From positions 1 through 55,363 of the forward strand of contig NZ_RDQR01000017.1 in the NCBI RefSeq assembly GCF_003703835.1: a stretch of 55,363 bases of DNA, given 5' to 3'. The notes under the pieces are model-generated. The model saw only the letters and a list, made by a program, of their open reading frames with translations. It was not told where the DNA came from and searched no databases. Below are positions 46,595-54,823 of the stretch, piece after piece. Numbering within the stretch: position 1 is the first letter of the stretch; each line of letters starts with the position of its first letter. A program made the position numbers and the translations under genes. This DNA is from Auritidibacter ignavus (GTDB taxonomy: Bacteria; Actinomycetota; Actinomycetes; Actinomycetales; Micrococcaceae).

Positions 46595-47224
46595 TTAGTC
46601 CTGATCGATGCTGGCGTGATCGATGCTGAGCGCGCCACACCACATGCGAGTGGTGGTCGCCACCAGCTCATCGATGGTGTAGTTCGTAGCGTTCAGAGCA
46701 AAGTTGAAGTATGCCAGGCGGGAGACCATCCCAGACAACGCACGAGAGGCAAGAATGGGATCTAGGTTGGCATCAGCAAGTCCGCGTCGCTGTAACTCTT
46801 CGATCGAATGGGCATTGCGTTCAATAAAACGCATGCCCCGCTCGTAGCGAAGCTTCATAAAATTCGGATCAACCTGGGCAACTTCTTCCATTAGTCCCAT
46901 AAGCTTTGCGTTGGACTGGTAAGACTCGAAATAATGGCGGTTGCTGGCTTCAATAACCTCGGCCGGATCGGCACCTTCGGTATCTCCCACCGAGAGGTGC
47001 AACATCTCGTTCTTGGCCGTTTCCATCAGAGCCTCGAAGATTTCTTCTTTCGAGGTGAAATACGTATAAAAAGTCCCGGTCGAACAACCGGCTTCGACGG
47101 TGATATCGGTCAGCCGTGCATCCAAATAGCCGTCACGTTCGAACACCACCCGCGCTGCCCGCAACAGCGCTGCCCGAGTCTTTTCACCGCGTGCAGTACG
47201 TGGCTTTAACGTTGACTCTGGCAT
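46595..47224 (-). CDS. TetR family transcriptional regulator
   Basis: 209 residues. The N-terminal DNA-binding domain is typical: ARGEKTRAALLRAARVVFERDGYLDARLTDITVEAGCSTGTFYTYFTSKEEIF (about residues 11-63). The ligand domain is helical, as in FadR/PaaR-like TetR proteins that sense acyl-CoA. It is the last gene of the ligase-dehydrogenase operon (72-base gap), so it would be autoregulated with it. It is the best candidate to bind the five palindromes of this cluster. The C-terminal SIDHASIDQD comes from a short direct repeat. Confidence 0.9.
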   Translation of the reverse strand: MPESTLKPRTARGEKTRAALLRAARVVFERDGYLDARLTDITVEAGCSTGTFYTYFTSKEEIFEALMETAKNEMLHLSVGDTEGADPAEVIEASNRHYFESYQSNAKLMGLMEEVAQVDPNFMKLRYERGMRFIERNAHSIEELQRRGLADANLDPILASRALSGMVSRLAYFNFALNATNYTIDELVATTTRMWCGALSIDHASIDQD

Positions 47225-47296
47225 CGGTGGCTCCTTGGACTGGGGATGGTGTTCGAACGATGTAGACTTGTGCGACTCTACAACAGGTGCCGCACG

Positions 47297-48367
47297 CTAC
47301 AGAGTGATATCGACCAACGGCGCGAGGTCTTCGCGGTGGGTACCGGGGGTGCCCAAGCCCAGCTGGTCGGCTTTAGCCCGCTTCAAAAGCAGGTGAATCG
47401 GGAACTCCCAGGTCATCCCATTACCACCGTGGAGCTGGACGGCTTCCTCAGCAGCCTTGACCGCCACGTCCGCGTTATAGGATGCCGCCACCGCGGTCGC
47501 GATGGGCAGATCCTGATCGGCATCGTTCAGCACTCCGGCTGCGTAGCGAGCCGCGGCCTGTGCGGAGGTCACCTGCAGATACAGATCGGCCAGCCGGTGC
47601 TTGATGGCCTGGAAGGAACCGATCGGGCGAGCGAACTGGATACGGGTCTTCACGTATTCGACCGTGGTGGTCAAGCACTGATAGGCCACACCGTACTGTT
47701 CACTGGCCAGTAGCGCCGTGGCACTGCGCAATCCGAAGTCCACCGCCGCCACGGCCTGGTCGCCACTGGCCAGCACGGTACCTTCTCCAAGACCAGACAC
47801 GGTCGCCAGGGGCCGGGACATATCCAGGCTGGTCACCGGTTCAACGGTGGCCTGCTCAGCTTCGATGAGGTGCAGGTTCACGCCATCGGCCGAAGCCAAG
47901 GGCACCAACAGCAAATCCGCACCCCAGGCACCGGCTACCGGGGTAACCGAGCTACCCGCCTCAACGGCAGACCAGTGTCCAGCACGAGCGCTGAACGGTA
48001 GCACCAAGGCAGCGGTCTTTTCGCCGCTGGCCAGCTGTTCCAACGCGTCACCAGCCTCGAGGTGGTTCAACACCTGGGTGGCCAACACCGAGGAGGTCAA
48101 AAACGGCACCGGTGCCACCGCACCACCGAGTTCTTCCAGCACGGTGGCCGCTTCACGTGGTCCGCCACCAAATCCGCCGTGGTCCTCGCTGACCAACAGA
48201 CCGGCCAAGCCAATCTCACCGGCCAGAGCGTCCCACAGTGCAGTGTGCCAGGGCTGGGGGTTGTCGTAGAGATCGGCGACATCAGCCGAGCTCAAGTGTC
48301 GCGACAGTGCATCTTTGACCGCATCGCGCAGGTCGGTTTCATCTTCGGTATACAGCAAATTGGTCAT
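47297..48367 (-). CDS. Acyl-CoA dehydrogenase family protein (FadE-like, shorter subunit)
   Basis: 356 residues, shorter than standard acyl-CoA dehydrogenases. FAADIS-type substrate motifs are weak, but QFARPIGSFQAIKHRLADLY (flavin and subunit contact) and AVQLHGGNGMTWEFPIHLLLKRAKADQ (C-terminal FAD region) are clear. The stop-start overlap with the next dehydrogenase upstream (ATGA) and the difference in length resemble the paired FadE subunits of mycobacteria, which form heterotetramers. Partner inference only. Confidence 0.87.
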   Translation of the reverse strand: MTNLLYTEDETDLRDAVKDALSRHLSSADVADLYDNPQPWHTALWDALAGEIGLAGLLVSEDHGGFGGGPREAATVLEELGGAVAPVPFLTSSVLATQVLNHLEAGDALEQLASGEKTAALVLPFSARAGHWSAVEAGSSVTPVAGAWGADLLLVPLASADGVNLHLIEAEQATVEPVTSLDMSRPLATVSGLGEGTVLASGDQAVAAVDFGLRSATALLASEQYGVAYQCLTTTVEYVKTRIQFARPIGSFQAIKHRLADLYLQVTSAQAAARYAAGVLNDADQDLPIATAVAASYNADVAVKAAEEAVQLHGGNGMTWEFPIHLLLKRAKADQLGLGTPGTHREDLAPLVDITL

Positions 48368-49539
48368 CGTGGCACATCCTTGAAGGGAATTCCTTTATCG
48401 GGGCGAGCTTCTTGGGGCAGACCGAGTACGCGCTCAGCTACCACATTGCGCATGATTTCTGAGGAACCGCCTTCGATCGAGTTCCCCTTGGCACGCAGGT
48501 AGCGGAATCCGGCATCGCGACCCAAGAAATCTGCCTTCGTGGGACGACGCAGCTCCCAATCCTCATAGACCAGGCCTGCATCCGGATCGAGCTCGAGGGC
48601 CACACCGGTGACCGCCTGAGCCTGAGTGGCAAAGGCCAACTTCAGCGCCGAAGATTCTGGTCCGGGCTGACCAACTTCCAGTTGTTGGCGCACTCGCTCA
48701 CCCACCAGCCGGGTGACTTCGGTTTCCACCCACCAGTGCAAAATCTCTTGTTGTGCAGCGGGGGTCCGTAGTTGCGGGTTCTCCCGCCATTGACGAGCCA
48801 ACAGCCCAATCTGACCGGCTTCACGATCGGCCCCAGCACCAATGGCAACACGCTCATTATTCAGCGTGGCATTGGCGACCCGCCAGCCTTCGCCGGTCTC
48901 ACCAACACGGTCTGCATCAGGAATCTTCACATCCTGCAGGAAGACCTCGTTGAACTCGGCTTCACCGGTGATCTGGCGTAAGGGGCGGACCTCGACTCCC
49001 GGGTCTGACATATCAACCAGGAAGTAGGTCATGCCGGCGTGCTTGGGTACCTCAATGTCAGTACGGGCTACCAGAATCGCCCGCTGAGCCTGGTGGGCCA
49101 CCGAGGTCCAGACCTTCTGACCGTTGACCGTCCAGGTATCTCCATCCAACACCGCGCGGGTAGACACCGCGGCCAAGTCAGAGCCGGCACCGGGCTCGGA
49201 GAAGAGCTGGCACCAGATTTCTTCGCTGGTGTAGAGCGGGCGCAGGTACTTGTTCTGCTGCTCTTCGGTACCCTTAGCGATCAGGGTCGGAGCGACCATA
49301 CCCAGACCAATGCCGTTACCGTTGGTATCTGGGCCAGGTGCGCCGGCTTCTGCCAGGCGAGTATTGACGAAGTCGTTGTACTCGCGCGGTAGGCCCAGGC
49401 CACCGTGTCCCTCAGGGAAATGCACCCAGGCGAGACCGGCATCAAAGCGGGCTCCGAGGAATTCTTGAACATTGGAGGTATCGTGTTCGGCCAGGAGGCG
49501 ATCTATCCTCTCGGATAGCAGCTGGACGGGATCAGTCAC
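48364..49539 (-). CDS. Acyl-CoA dehydrogenase (FadE-like, larger subunit)
   Basis: 391 residues. WVHFPEGHGGLGLPREYND, QLFSEPGAGSDLAAVSTRAV (flavin site), WTVNGQKVWTS and the C-terminal GNSIEGGSSEIMRNVVAERVLGLP are standard acyl-CoA dehydrogenase landmarks. The start is GTG 49539 after AAGGGAGAG. It overlaps the shorter dehydrogenase gene by four bases and lies 73 bases after the ligase gene, with no operator in that gap, so it is probably transcribed from the ligase promoter. Confidence 0.9.
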   Translation of the reverse strand: MTDPVQLLSERIDRLLAEHDTSNVQEFLGARFDAGLAWVHFPEGHGGLGLPREYNDFVNTRLAEAGAPGPDTNGNGIGLGMVAPTLIAKGTEEQQNKYLRPLYTSEEIWCQLFSEPGAGSDLAAVSTRAVLDGDTWTVNGQKVWTSVAHQAQRAILVARTDIEVPKHAGMTYFLVDMSDPGVEVRPLRQITGEAEFNEVFLQDVKIPDADRVGETGEGWRVANATLNNERVAIGAGADREAGQIGLLARQWRENPQLRTPAAQQEILHWWVETEVTRLVGERVRQQLEVGQPGPESSALKLAFATQAQAVTGVALELDPDAGLVYEDWELRRPTKADFLGRDAGFRYLRAKGNSIEGGSSEIMRNVVAERVLGLPQEARPDKGIPFKDVPR

Positions 49540-49612
49540 GAGACACTCTCCCTTCTTTCTCTATGTTGTGTGTATCCGTTGGGGGTCTATATTGCGGTCA
49601 TCTAGAGATGGT

Positions 49613-51163
49613 CTAGGACCGTTGCGGGGCGCTGGAGACTCGCACGCCCTGGTCACGGAGCTCATCCCGGTCGATGGCGCGTTTCAGGATTTTGCCGGTC
49701 GCCCCCTTGGGCAGCGACTCCACGAAATGATAGATCCGCGGAATCTTGTAGTGCGCCAAATACTCGCCCAGCCATTCCTTCAATGCGGGCGCATCGGGGG
49801 TCGCATCGGGGCGCAAGGTAATCACCGCGGCAATTTCTTCACCCAGATGCTCGTCGGGCACCCCGGCTACGGCGACTTCCACCACATCCGGATGGGTGTA
49901 GAGCACTTCTTCAACCTCGCGCGGGTAGACGTTGTAGCCACCCCGAATGATCAAATCCTTTTTCCGGTCCACAATGAAGACATAGCCATCTTCATCAATC
50001 CGTCCCAGGTCACCGGTGCGGAACCAGCGACCGGTGAAGGTCGCGGCGGTCGCATCAGGACGGCCCCAGTATTCTTTCATCACAACCGGGCCATCGAGCG
50101 CGATCTCACCGATCTCATTCACGCCCAGCTCTTGGCCATTATCGTCCAAGATGGTGACGTCGACGCCTTCCACCGGCAGACCGATACTGCCTTCTTTGCG
50201 GGTCGCATGGGGCCGGTTTCCGATGCCGTACCCGGTGGTTTCGGTCAGACCGTAGCCTTCAATAACATCTCCGCCGAAGGCTTGATAGAACTTCTTAGCC
50301 ACCTGGATGGGCAGAGCAGCTCCACCGGAGGTCACCTTCTGCATGTTCGAAAAGTCCTCGGGGCGGTAGGGATTCGGTACGTGCAACATCGCGTTCCACA
50401 TGGTCGGCACCCCGGATGCTGAAGTGAGTTGGTGCTTGACCATCATCTCCATCATCCCGTGCGGGGTGAACGGGCGAAGTAGCGATAAGCTTGCCCCGCC
50501 ATGAAAGACGGTGTGCATCACCGCTACTTGTGCAAACACATGGAACATCGGCAACCCCGTGCCCAGACTGTCCGAGGAGCCCAACTCGTTGGTGGTTGCG
50601 GCCATGCGACCGCAGGCCATGATGTTGTTGTGCGTCAGCACCGCACCTTTCGGACGTCCGGTGGTCCCGGAGGTGTACAGAATAGCCATCGGGGTTCCAT
50701 CGGCGAGATCGGCGGGATCAGCCAGGGAGTCGGCGACCAGATCGTCAAAAACCCCAGGCTCCAGGAGCCAGGTGGAGACATCTGTGGCCTCGGCAGCTTT
50801 CTCGAGTTGTTCGAAACCTTTGCCGTCTTCCTTCCACCCCAAGGCCAACACAGGTTCTGAGTCCTCGATGAAGTACTGCAGTTCGCGAGCGGTGCAGGCT
50901 GCGTTGACGGTCACCGCGATAGCGCCCAGCGCAGCCAAGGCGTGATAGGCCAGCACGAACTCCGCTGAGGTGGGTACCACGAAAAGGACCCGATCCCCCG
51001 GTTGGATGCCACGGCGCTGAAATTCCGGGATCACACCGCTGATGTTGCGAGCGAGCCGGTCATACGACCAGATACGTTCGGCCTCATCGACCCCTTCACG
51101 CAAGGCGTTGGCTTCAGGTTGTTGCTGGGCGTGATTCCAGATGATGTCTACCAAATTGGTCAT
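49613..51163 (-). CDS. Long-chain acyl-CoA synthetase / AMP-binding ligase
   Basis: 516-residue ANL-family ligase activating a carboxylic acid to its CoA thioester via an acyl-adenylate. Core motifs: AILYTSGTTGRPKGAVLTH (phosphate loop), VIEGYGLTETTGYGIGN, WFRTGDLGRIDEDGYVFIVDRKKDLIIRGGYNVYPREVEE (hinge) and LPKGATGKILKRAI (catalytic Lys). ATG 51163 has GGAGAAGGA upstream. Its promoter carries operator site 3. It gives the entry step of the catabolic pathway after import. Confidence 0.93.
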   Translation of the reverse strand: MTNLVDIIWNHAQQQPEANALREGVDEAERIWSYDRLARNISGVIPEFQRRGIQPGDRVLFVVPTSAEFVLAYHALAALGAIAVTVNAACTARELQYFIEDSEPVLALGWKEDGKGFEQLEKAAEATDVSTWLLEPGVFDDLVADSLADPADLADGTPMAILYTSGTTGRPKGAVLTHNNIMACGRMAATTNELGSSDSLGTGLPMFHVFAQVAVMHTVFHGGASLSLLRPFTPHGMMEMMVKHQLTSASGVPTMWNAMLHVPNPYRPEDFSNMQKVTSGGAALPIQVAKKFYQAFGGDVIEGYGLTETTGYGIGNRPHATRKEGSIGLPVEGVDVTILDDNGQELGVNEIGEIALDGPVVMKEYWGRPDATAATFTGRWFRTGDLGRIDEDGYVFIVDRKKDLIIRGGYNVYPREVEEVLYTHPDVVEVAVAGVPDEHLGEEIAAVITLRPDATPDAPALKEWLGEYLAHYKIPRIYHFVESLPKGATGKILKRAIDRDELRDQGVRVSSAPQRS

Positions 51164-51214
51164 GGCGGTCCTTCTCCACATTAAGATGTGATCTACCTCT
51201 CATACAGCTTATAT

Positions 51215-51235
51215 CGAACTTGAGATCAGATTCAA
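51215..51235. promoter_or_regulatory. Operator of the acyl-CoA cluster, site 3 (minus-strand promoter)
   Basis: CGAACTTGA, then GAT, then CAGATTCAA on the plus strand, 52 bases before the ligase start on the minus strand. On the minus strand TTGAAT is the -35 and TATAAG the -10 (16-base spacer), so the operator covers the promoter of the ligase-dehydrogenase-TetR operon. Confidence 0.65.
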
Positions 51236-51263
51236 GACAACTGCGCAAGAGAAAAATGATCCA

Positions 51264-51284
51264 TTGAATCCGAGTTCAGGTTCA
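51264..51284. promoter_or_regulatory. Operator of the acyl-CoA cluster, site 4 (plus-strand promoter)
   Basis: TTGAATC, CGAGTTCA, GGTTCA, 48 bases before the MaoC start. TTGAAT (-35, 51264-51269) and TAACAT (-10, 51287-51292) have a 17-base spacer. It lies 29 bases from site 3 in the same divergent region. Confidence 0.65.
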
Positions 51285-51331
51285 CTTAACATGAAGGTGA
51301 TATAGCTCACCTACGAGAAGGAGATATCACG

Positions 51332-51796
51332 ATGGTAGAAGTCACCACCGTCAGCTCGATCGCCGAACTGAAAGAACTCCAGGGCAAGGAACTGGGACCT
51401 ACGGAGTGGTACACGGTTGATCAGGATAAAGTCAACGCTTTCGCCGATGCCACCGAGGATCATCAGTGGATCCACGTCGATGTCGAACGCGCCAAGGCCA
51501 GCCCGTTGGGTGGCACCATTGTTCACGGGCTGTTCACGCTGTCGCTGGGCCCGTATTTTTCTGAGCAGCTGATTCGGCTGGAGGGCTTTACCCACACCTT
51601 GAACTACGGATATAACAAGGTCCGTTTCCCCCATCCCCTGCCGGTGGGGACCCGAATTCGCGTGACCTCGACAATTTCTTCGGTGGAAGAAGTCGGCGAG
51701 GGTTCAGCCCAGGTCACCACCGTGCAGGTGTATGAGGCCGAAGGTATTGAAAAGCCGGTTTGTGTTGCCGAGGCCCTGGGACGTTACACAGAGTAA
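51332..51796 (+). CDS. MaoC family dehydratase
   Basis: 154-residue hotdog-fold (R)-specific enoyl-CoA hydratase-like protein. FADATEDHQWIHVDVERAKASPLGGTIVHGLFTLSL carries the catalytic Asp (FADATED) and His (HQWIHVD) with the A/G-rich helix. RFPHPLPVGTRIRV follows. A strong ribosome-binding site (GAAGGAGAT) precedes ATG 51332. Single-gene unit, divergent from the ligase, overlapping the HAD gene by 13 bases at the 3' end. Its specificity complements the crotonase-type gene of the other operon. Confidence 0.92.
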   Translation: MVEVTTVSSIAELKELQGKELGPTEWYTVDQDKVNAFADATEDHQWIHVDVERAKASPLGGTIVHGLFTLSLGPYFSEQLIRLEGFTHTLNYGYNKVRFPHPLPVGTRIRVTSTISSVEEVGEGSAQVTTVQVYEAEGIEKPVCVAEALGRYTE

Positions 51797-52467
51797 TTAC
51801 TCAGCAAGTCGCTCAACTGAGCGCGAGTGCTGGTGGCATCGGTATGGCGGATGGCTCCCATCCCCAACCGGGCCGCTGCATCGAGATTGTGCTGAAGATC
51901 GTCAATCATCACCGTCTGTTCAGGAGCTACCTCGAGCTTCTGGCAGGCGGTGAGGTATGCCACGCGTGAGGGCTTGCGTGCGCCGATGACTCCGGAGATG
52001 GTGACCGCATCGAACATGGACTCCAGATCAAAGCCAGCATAGGTATTGTCGCCGAAAGAGTTTGACAATAAGCCGGTCGGGACACCGGCTTGACGAATTT
52101 CTGCCACGAGGTCGATGGTCTCCCGGTCCGGGTGGAGGTAAGACTGAATCTCCTCAATGGTCCCGCGATCAGGCACCTGCAGTCCGTGCTCCGCCAGTTC
52201 CTCGTGGTAGCCCTGTTCGAATTCGGCCGCGGAGATGCGACCTTCTTCGTGGGCACCGAGCAACTTGGCAGAGGCGGATCCTTTGGTACCCAGGATCTTC
52301 AACGGCAGGTCACGGTTACCGTACTTGTCTCCGAAAGCTTGGAATCCTGCCAGCAACGAGGTGGTCAGCACTCCGCCGAAGTCAAACATCACGGCAGAGT
52401 ACTGACCAGAGCTGGCACCATCAGATGGTGTCGGCTGCTGATTAGTCAAAGGGACCGCCACCTGCAT
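51784..52467 (-). CDS. HAD-IA family hydrolase
   Basis: 227 residues. Motif I is VMFDFGGVLTTSL, in which the second Asp of DxD is Gly, a variant seen in epoxide-hydrolase/dehalogenase-like HADs. LLSNSFGDN (motif II), GARKPSRVAY (motif III Lys) and VMIDDLQHNLDAAARLGM (motif IV) are intact. Role in the pathway not clear; it may be a phosphatase. The start overlaps the SDR stop by 26 bases. The first 24 residues are unconserved, so translation may begin later. Confidence 0.82.
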   Translation of the reverse strand: MQVAVPLTNQQPTPSDGASSGQYSAVMFDFGGVLTTSLLAGFQAFGDKYGNRDLPLKILGTKGSASAKLLGAHEEGRISAAEFEQGYHEELAEHGLQVPDRGTIEEIQSYLHPDRETIDLVAEIRQAGVPTGLLSNSFGDNTYAGFDLESMFDAVTISGVIGARKPSRVAYLTACQKLEVAPEQTVMIDDLQHNLDAAARLGMGAIRHTDATSTRAQLSDLLSNYSV

Positions 52468-53203
52468 AAATAACCTGACCGTTCACGTAGCCAGCGCCTT
52501 CGGAAATCAGGAAGGAGGCCAGGTGGGCAACGTCGTCGGGCTTACCGCTGCGGGCAACCGGGATCTGCGCAACGGTTTTTTCAATAAATTCGTCGAAGCT
52601 GATACCAATGCGTTCGGCCGTGGCAGCGGTCATATCCGATTCGATAAAACCGGGGGCAATTGCATTGGTGGTGACACCGAATTTACCCAGCTCGATCGCC
52701 AGGGTCTTGGTAAAGCCCTGCAGACCAGCCTTGGCAGCGGAGTAGTTGGCCTGACCACGACTGCCTAAGGCTGAAACACTGGAGAGATTCACGATACGAC
52801 CGAAGCCAGCCTCCGTCATATACTTCTGGGTTTCGCGCGACATCAGGAAGGCACCGCGCAAGTGCACACCCATCACGGCATCCCAGTCGTCCACGGTCAT
52901 CTTGAACAGCAGGTTGTCGCGGATGATGCCGGCGTTGTTGACCAGCACGGTCGGGGCGCCGAGCTCATCGGCAACCTTGGCAACAGCGGCCTTGACCGAG
53001 TCTTCATCGGAGACATCAGCGCCGACGGCCAGGGCCTGGCCACCGGCGGAGGTGATGGCATCGACGGTCTTCTGGGACTGCTCTTCGGCCAGATCCAGCA
53101 CCGCAACTTTCAGGCCATCAGAGGCCAGACGCTGGGCGATGGCTGCACCGATGCCGCGACCGGCACCGGTAACGATGGCAACGCGTGGTTCAGTAGTGGA
53201 CAT
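52442..53203 (-). CDS. 3-oxoacyl-ACP reductase-like SDR (FabG-like)
   Basis: 253 residues. IVTGAGRGIGAAIAQRLA (cofactor loop), LVNNAGIIRDNLLFKM, and the catalytic Ser (VNLSSVSALGSRGQANYSAAKAGL) with Tyr and Lys in YSAAK. FIESDMTA completes the FabG pattern. ATG 53203 follows AAGGAG. In this setting it is likely a beta-hydroxyacyl-CoA dehydrogenase or its reverse. The middle of an operon: 54 bases after the thioesterase gene and overlapping the HAD gene. Confidence 0.92.
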   Translation of the reverse strand: MSTTEPRVAIVTGAGRGIGAAIAQRLASDGLKVAVLDLAEEQSQKTVDAITSAGGQALAVGADVSDEDSVKAAVAKVADELGAPTVLVNNAGIIRDNLLFKMTVDDWDAVMGVHLRGAFLMSRETQKYMTEAGFGRIVNLSSVSALGSRGQANYSAAKAGLQGFTKTLAIELGKFGVTTNAIAPGFIESDMTAATAERIGISFDEFIEKTVAQIPVARSGKPDDVAHLASFLISEGAGYVNGQVIYAGGGPFD

Positions 53204-53257
53204 GGGGTACTCCTTCAAATCGAGTTGGAATCGTGGAAAATCAGGGGGTCCGGGGGG

Positions 53258-53779
53258 CTAACGGAGCTTCAGGCTACCGGAATCCGGAGCCAGCCAGCTG
53301 AGCTGACGATCGTGGGCCAGTCGCTGGTCGAGTTTGTCACCGAGCTCGTCATTCCAGGCGGTCGAACGCCGCGTGGACATATCGACGTGAATATCGGCGA
53401 ATTCGGCCATCGAAGCCACGTCGCCGGTGGTGAGGTTCGCAGCAATGGCCACACCGCGCAAGAGTTTCGCGTTGCGGTCCACCAGGCGCACATAGCCACC
53501 GAGTTTGGCACCGATCTGAATTTCATGGGCGAAGGTCACGTGCTGTTCCAGCGTAAAGGTGCTGCGTCCATGGGTCTGGATGTAGTCGGGGGTGATGCCC
53601 ATGGACATCAGACCGTAGTGCAGGGTGTGCATCAAGAACTCGTAGTGCCCCAAGACGTTGACGTGATCGTTGTAGTCACGCCACCGTTCGGGGGCGGTCA
53701 CAGAATAAACCTGCTCGAGCTCTCCCAGCTCATCGAGAGTGGGAATGTAGATGCGCTGGGAGGATGCCTCGGTGCTCAT
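53258..53779 (-). CDS. Hotdog-fold acyl-CoA thioesterase-like protein
   Basis: 173 residues. ERWRDYNDHVNVLGHYEFLMHTLHYGL fits the 4HBT-type N-terminal helix and catalytic region with the Asn-Asp-His set, and FTLEQHVTFAHEIQIGAKL the beta-strand block. It is likely a thioesterase releasing CoA from an intermediate; the substrate is unknown. ATG 53779 overlaps the stop of the quinone oxidoreductase gene (ATGA). Confidence 0.83.
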   Translation of the reverse strand: MSTEASSQRIYIPTLDELGELEQVYSVTAPERWRDYNDHVNVLGHYEFLMHTLHYGLMSMGITPDYIQTHGRSTFTLEQHVTFAHEIQIGAKLGGYVRLVDRNAKLLRGVAIAANLTTGDVASMAEFADIHVDMSTRRSTAWNDELGDKLDQRLAHDRQLSWLAPDSGSLKLR

Positions 53780-54738
53780 GCGCGCAGGACCACCTTTCCG
53801 GTCGCGGTGCGCGTTTCCAGAACTTGTAGGGCTTTGCTGGCCTCAGCGAGATCAAAGACCGGGCCGAGCGGTGGCACCAGACGACCGGCGGCCAGGTGCT
53901 CTTCCATATCGGCGAACTGCTCGGCAATAAAGCCGGGCTTGTTCAGCCCAAAGGCACCCCAGCCGACACCGACCACCGAAATATTGTTCAGCAGCAGGCG
54001 GTTGACCTTGACCTCGGGGATGGAACCGGCGGTAAAGCCGATAACCAATAGTCGACCCTCCGGCTTCAGGGCGCGCAACGAGTCGGTGAAGCGGTCACCT
54101 CCAACCGGGTCCACCACAATGTCCACGGAAGACCGGCCGAGTTCCTCGAGGAAATTCTCGGAGTTCACCACATGGTCGGCGCCGGCCGCGCGGGCGATCT
54201 CGGCCTTCTCTTCGGTGGAGGTCACGCCAATCACCTCGCGAGCGCCGAAAGCTTTGGCGATCTGAATCGCGGAGGTACCGATACCGCCGGCGGCACCGTG
54301 AACGAGGACGGTGTCCTCGGAGCTCATCGCCCCGCGACGGCGGAGCGCGAACTGGCAGGTGCAGTAGTTGAACAAAAAGGCTGCCCCCTGCTCAAAGCTG
54401 ATGTTGTCCGGGAGTTTGAAGGTCAGGTCAGCCCGGGCGGTGACTTTCTCGGCGAACCCACCGAGCAAGCACAGCGCTGCCACGCGGTCTCCGGGAACCA
54501 GTCCGGTGAACTCGGGGGCGTCGAGGACTTCGCCGGAGACTTCGGCTCCGGGGATGAACGGCAAATCAGGCTTCATCTGGTACTGCCCGCGCGTTTGAAG
54601 CAGTTCCGGAAAGGCCACCCCGGCGGCCTTGACCTGGATCAGTACTTCCTTATCGGGGTCAGTGACAACGGGGTCATCGACCTCGTTCAATTCGATGGCT
54701 TCGGGTCCTTCTAGTTGTGTGATCTGTATCGCACGCAT
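53776..54738 (-). CDS. NADPH:quinone oxidoreductase family protein
   Basis: 320 residues, zinc-free medium-chain reductase. QTRGQYQMKPDLPFIPGAEVSGEV, the nucleotide site VHGAAGGIGTSAIQIAKAFGA and DIVVDPVGGDRFTDSLRAL are typical of QOR/Yhf-like proteins that reduce quinones or enoyl compounds. ATG 54738 is chosen by homology (MRAIQITQLEGP) and because -10 TATGTT ends only seven bases upstream, predicting a leaderless mRNA; the frame to 54939 crosses an IS end. First gene of the operon with the thioesterase, SDR and HAD genes. Confidence 0.9.
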   Translation of the reverse strand: MRAIQITQLEGPEAIELNEVDDPVVTDPDKEVLIQVKAAGVAFPELLQTRGQYQMKPDLPFIPGAEVSGEVLDAPEFTGLVPGDRVAALCLLGGFAEKVTARADLTFKLPDNISFEQGAAFLFNYCTCQFALRRRGAMSSEDTVLVHGAAGGIGTSAIQIAKAFGAREVIGVTSTEEKAEIARAAGADHVVNSENFLEELGRSSVDIVVDPVGGDRFTDSLRALKPEGRLLVIGFTAGSIPEVKVNRLLLNNISVVGVGWGAFGLNKPGFIAEQFADMEEHLAAGRLVPPLGPVFDLAEASKALQVLETRTATGKVVLRA

Positions 54739-54744
54739 ACACCA

Positions 54745-54773
54745 AACATAGATGAACTTGAGTCCAGATTCAA
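54745..54773 (-). promoter_or_regulatory. Promoter of the quinone oxidoreductase operon, leaderless
   Basis: On the minus strand TTGAAT (54773-54768) and TATGTT (54750-54745) have a 17-base spacer. The usual start of transcription 6-8 bases later falls on the ATG at 54738. The whole -35 to -10 region is covered by operator site 5. Confidence 0.55.
54753..54773. promoter_or_regulatory. Operator of the acyl-CoA cluster, site 5
   Basis: TGAACTTGA, then GTC, then CAGATTCAA. It is the closest match to the consensus formed by the five sites and lies 15 bases before the ATG of the quinone oxidoreductase gene. The IS3-type element begins 3 bases beyond it. Confidence 0.65.
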
Positions 54774-54823
54774 TAATGAAGTGTCCCAGGTTTTGTTCCG
54801 TCCTAAAATGAGAGGATAGAACT

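Noticed and set aside
47225-47296. An operator of the cluster type in front of the TetR gene
   Set aside because: No TGAACTTGA-type palindrome is present; the TetR gene is probably transcribed from the ligase promoter.
49472-50422. A 316-codon open frame on the plus strand
   Set aside because: Antisense to the acyl-CoA ligase, with no domain.
52862-54265. A 467-codon open frame on the plus strand
   Set aside because: It spans three well-recognised minus-strand genes in antisense, with low-complexity Gly/Val/His-rich translation typical of shadow frames.
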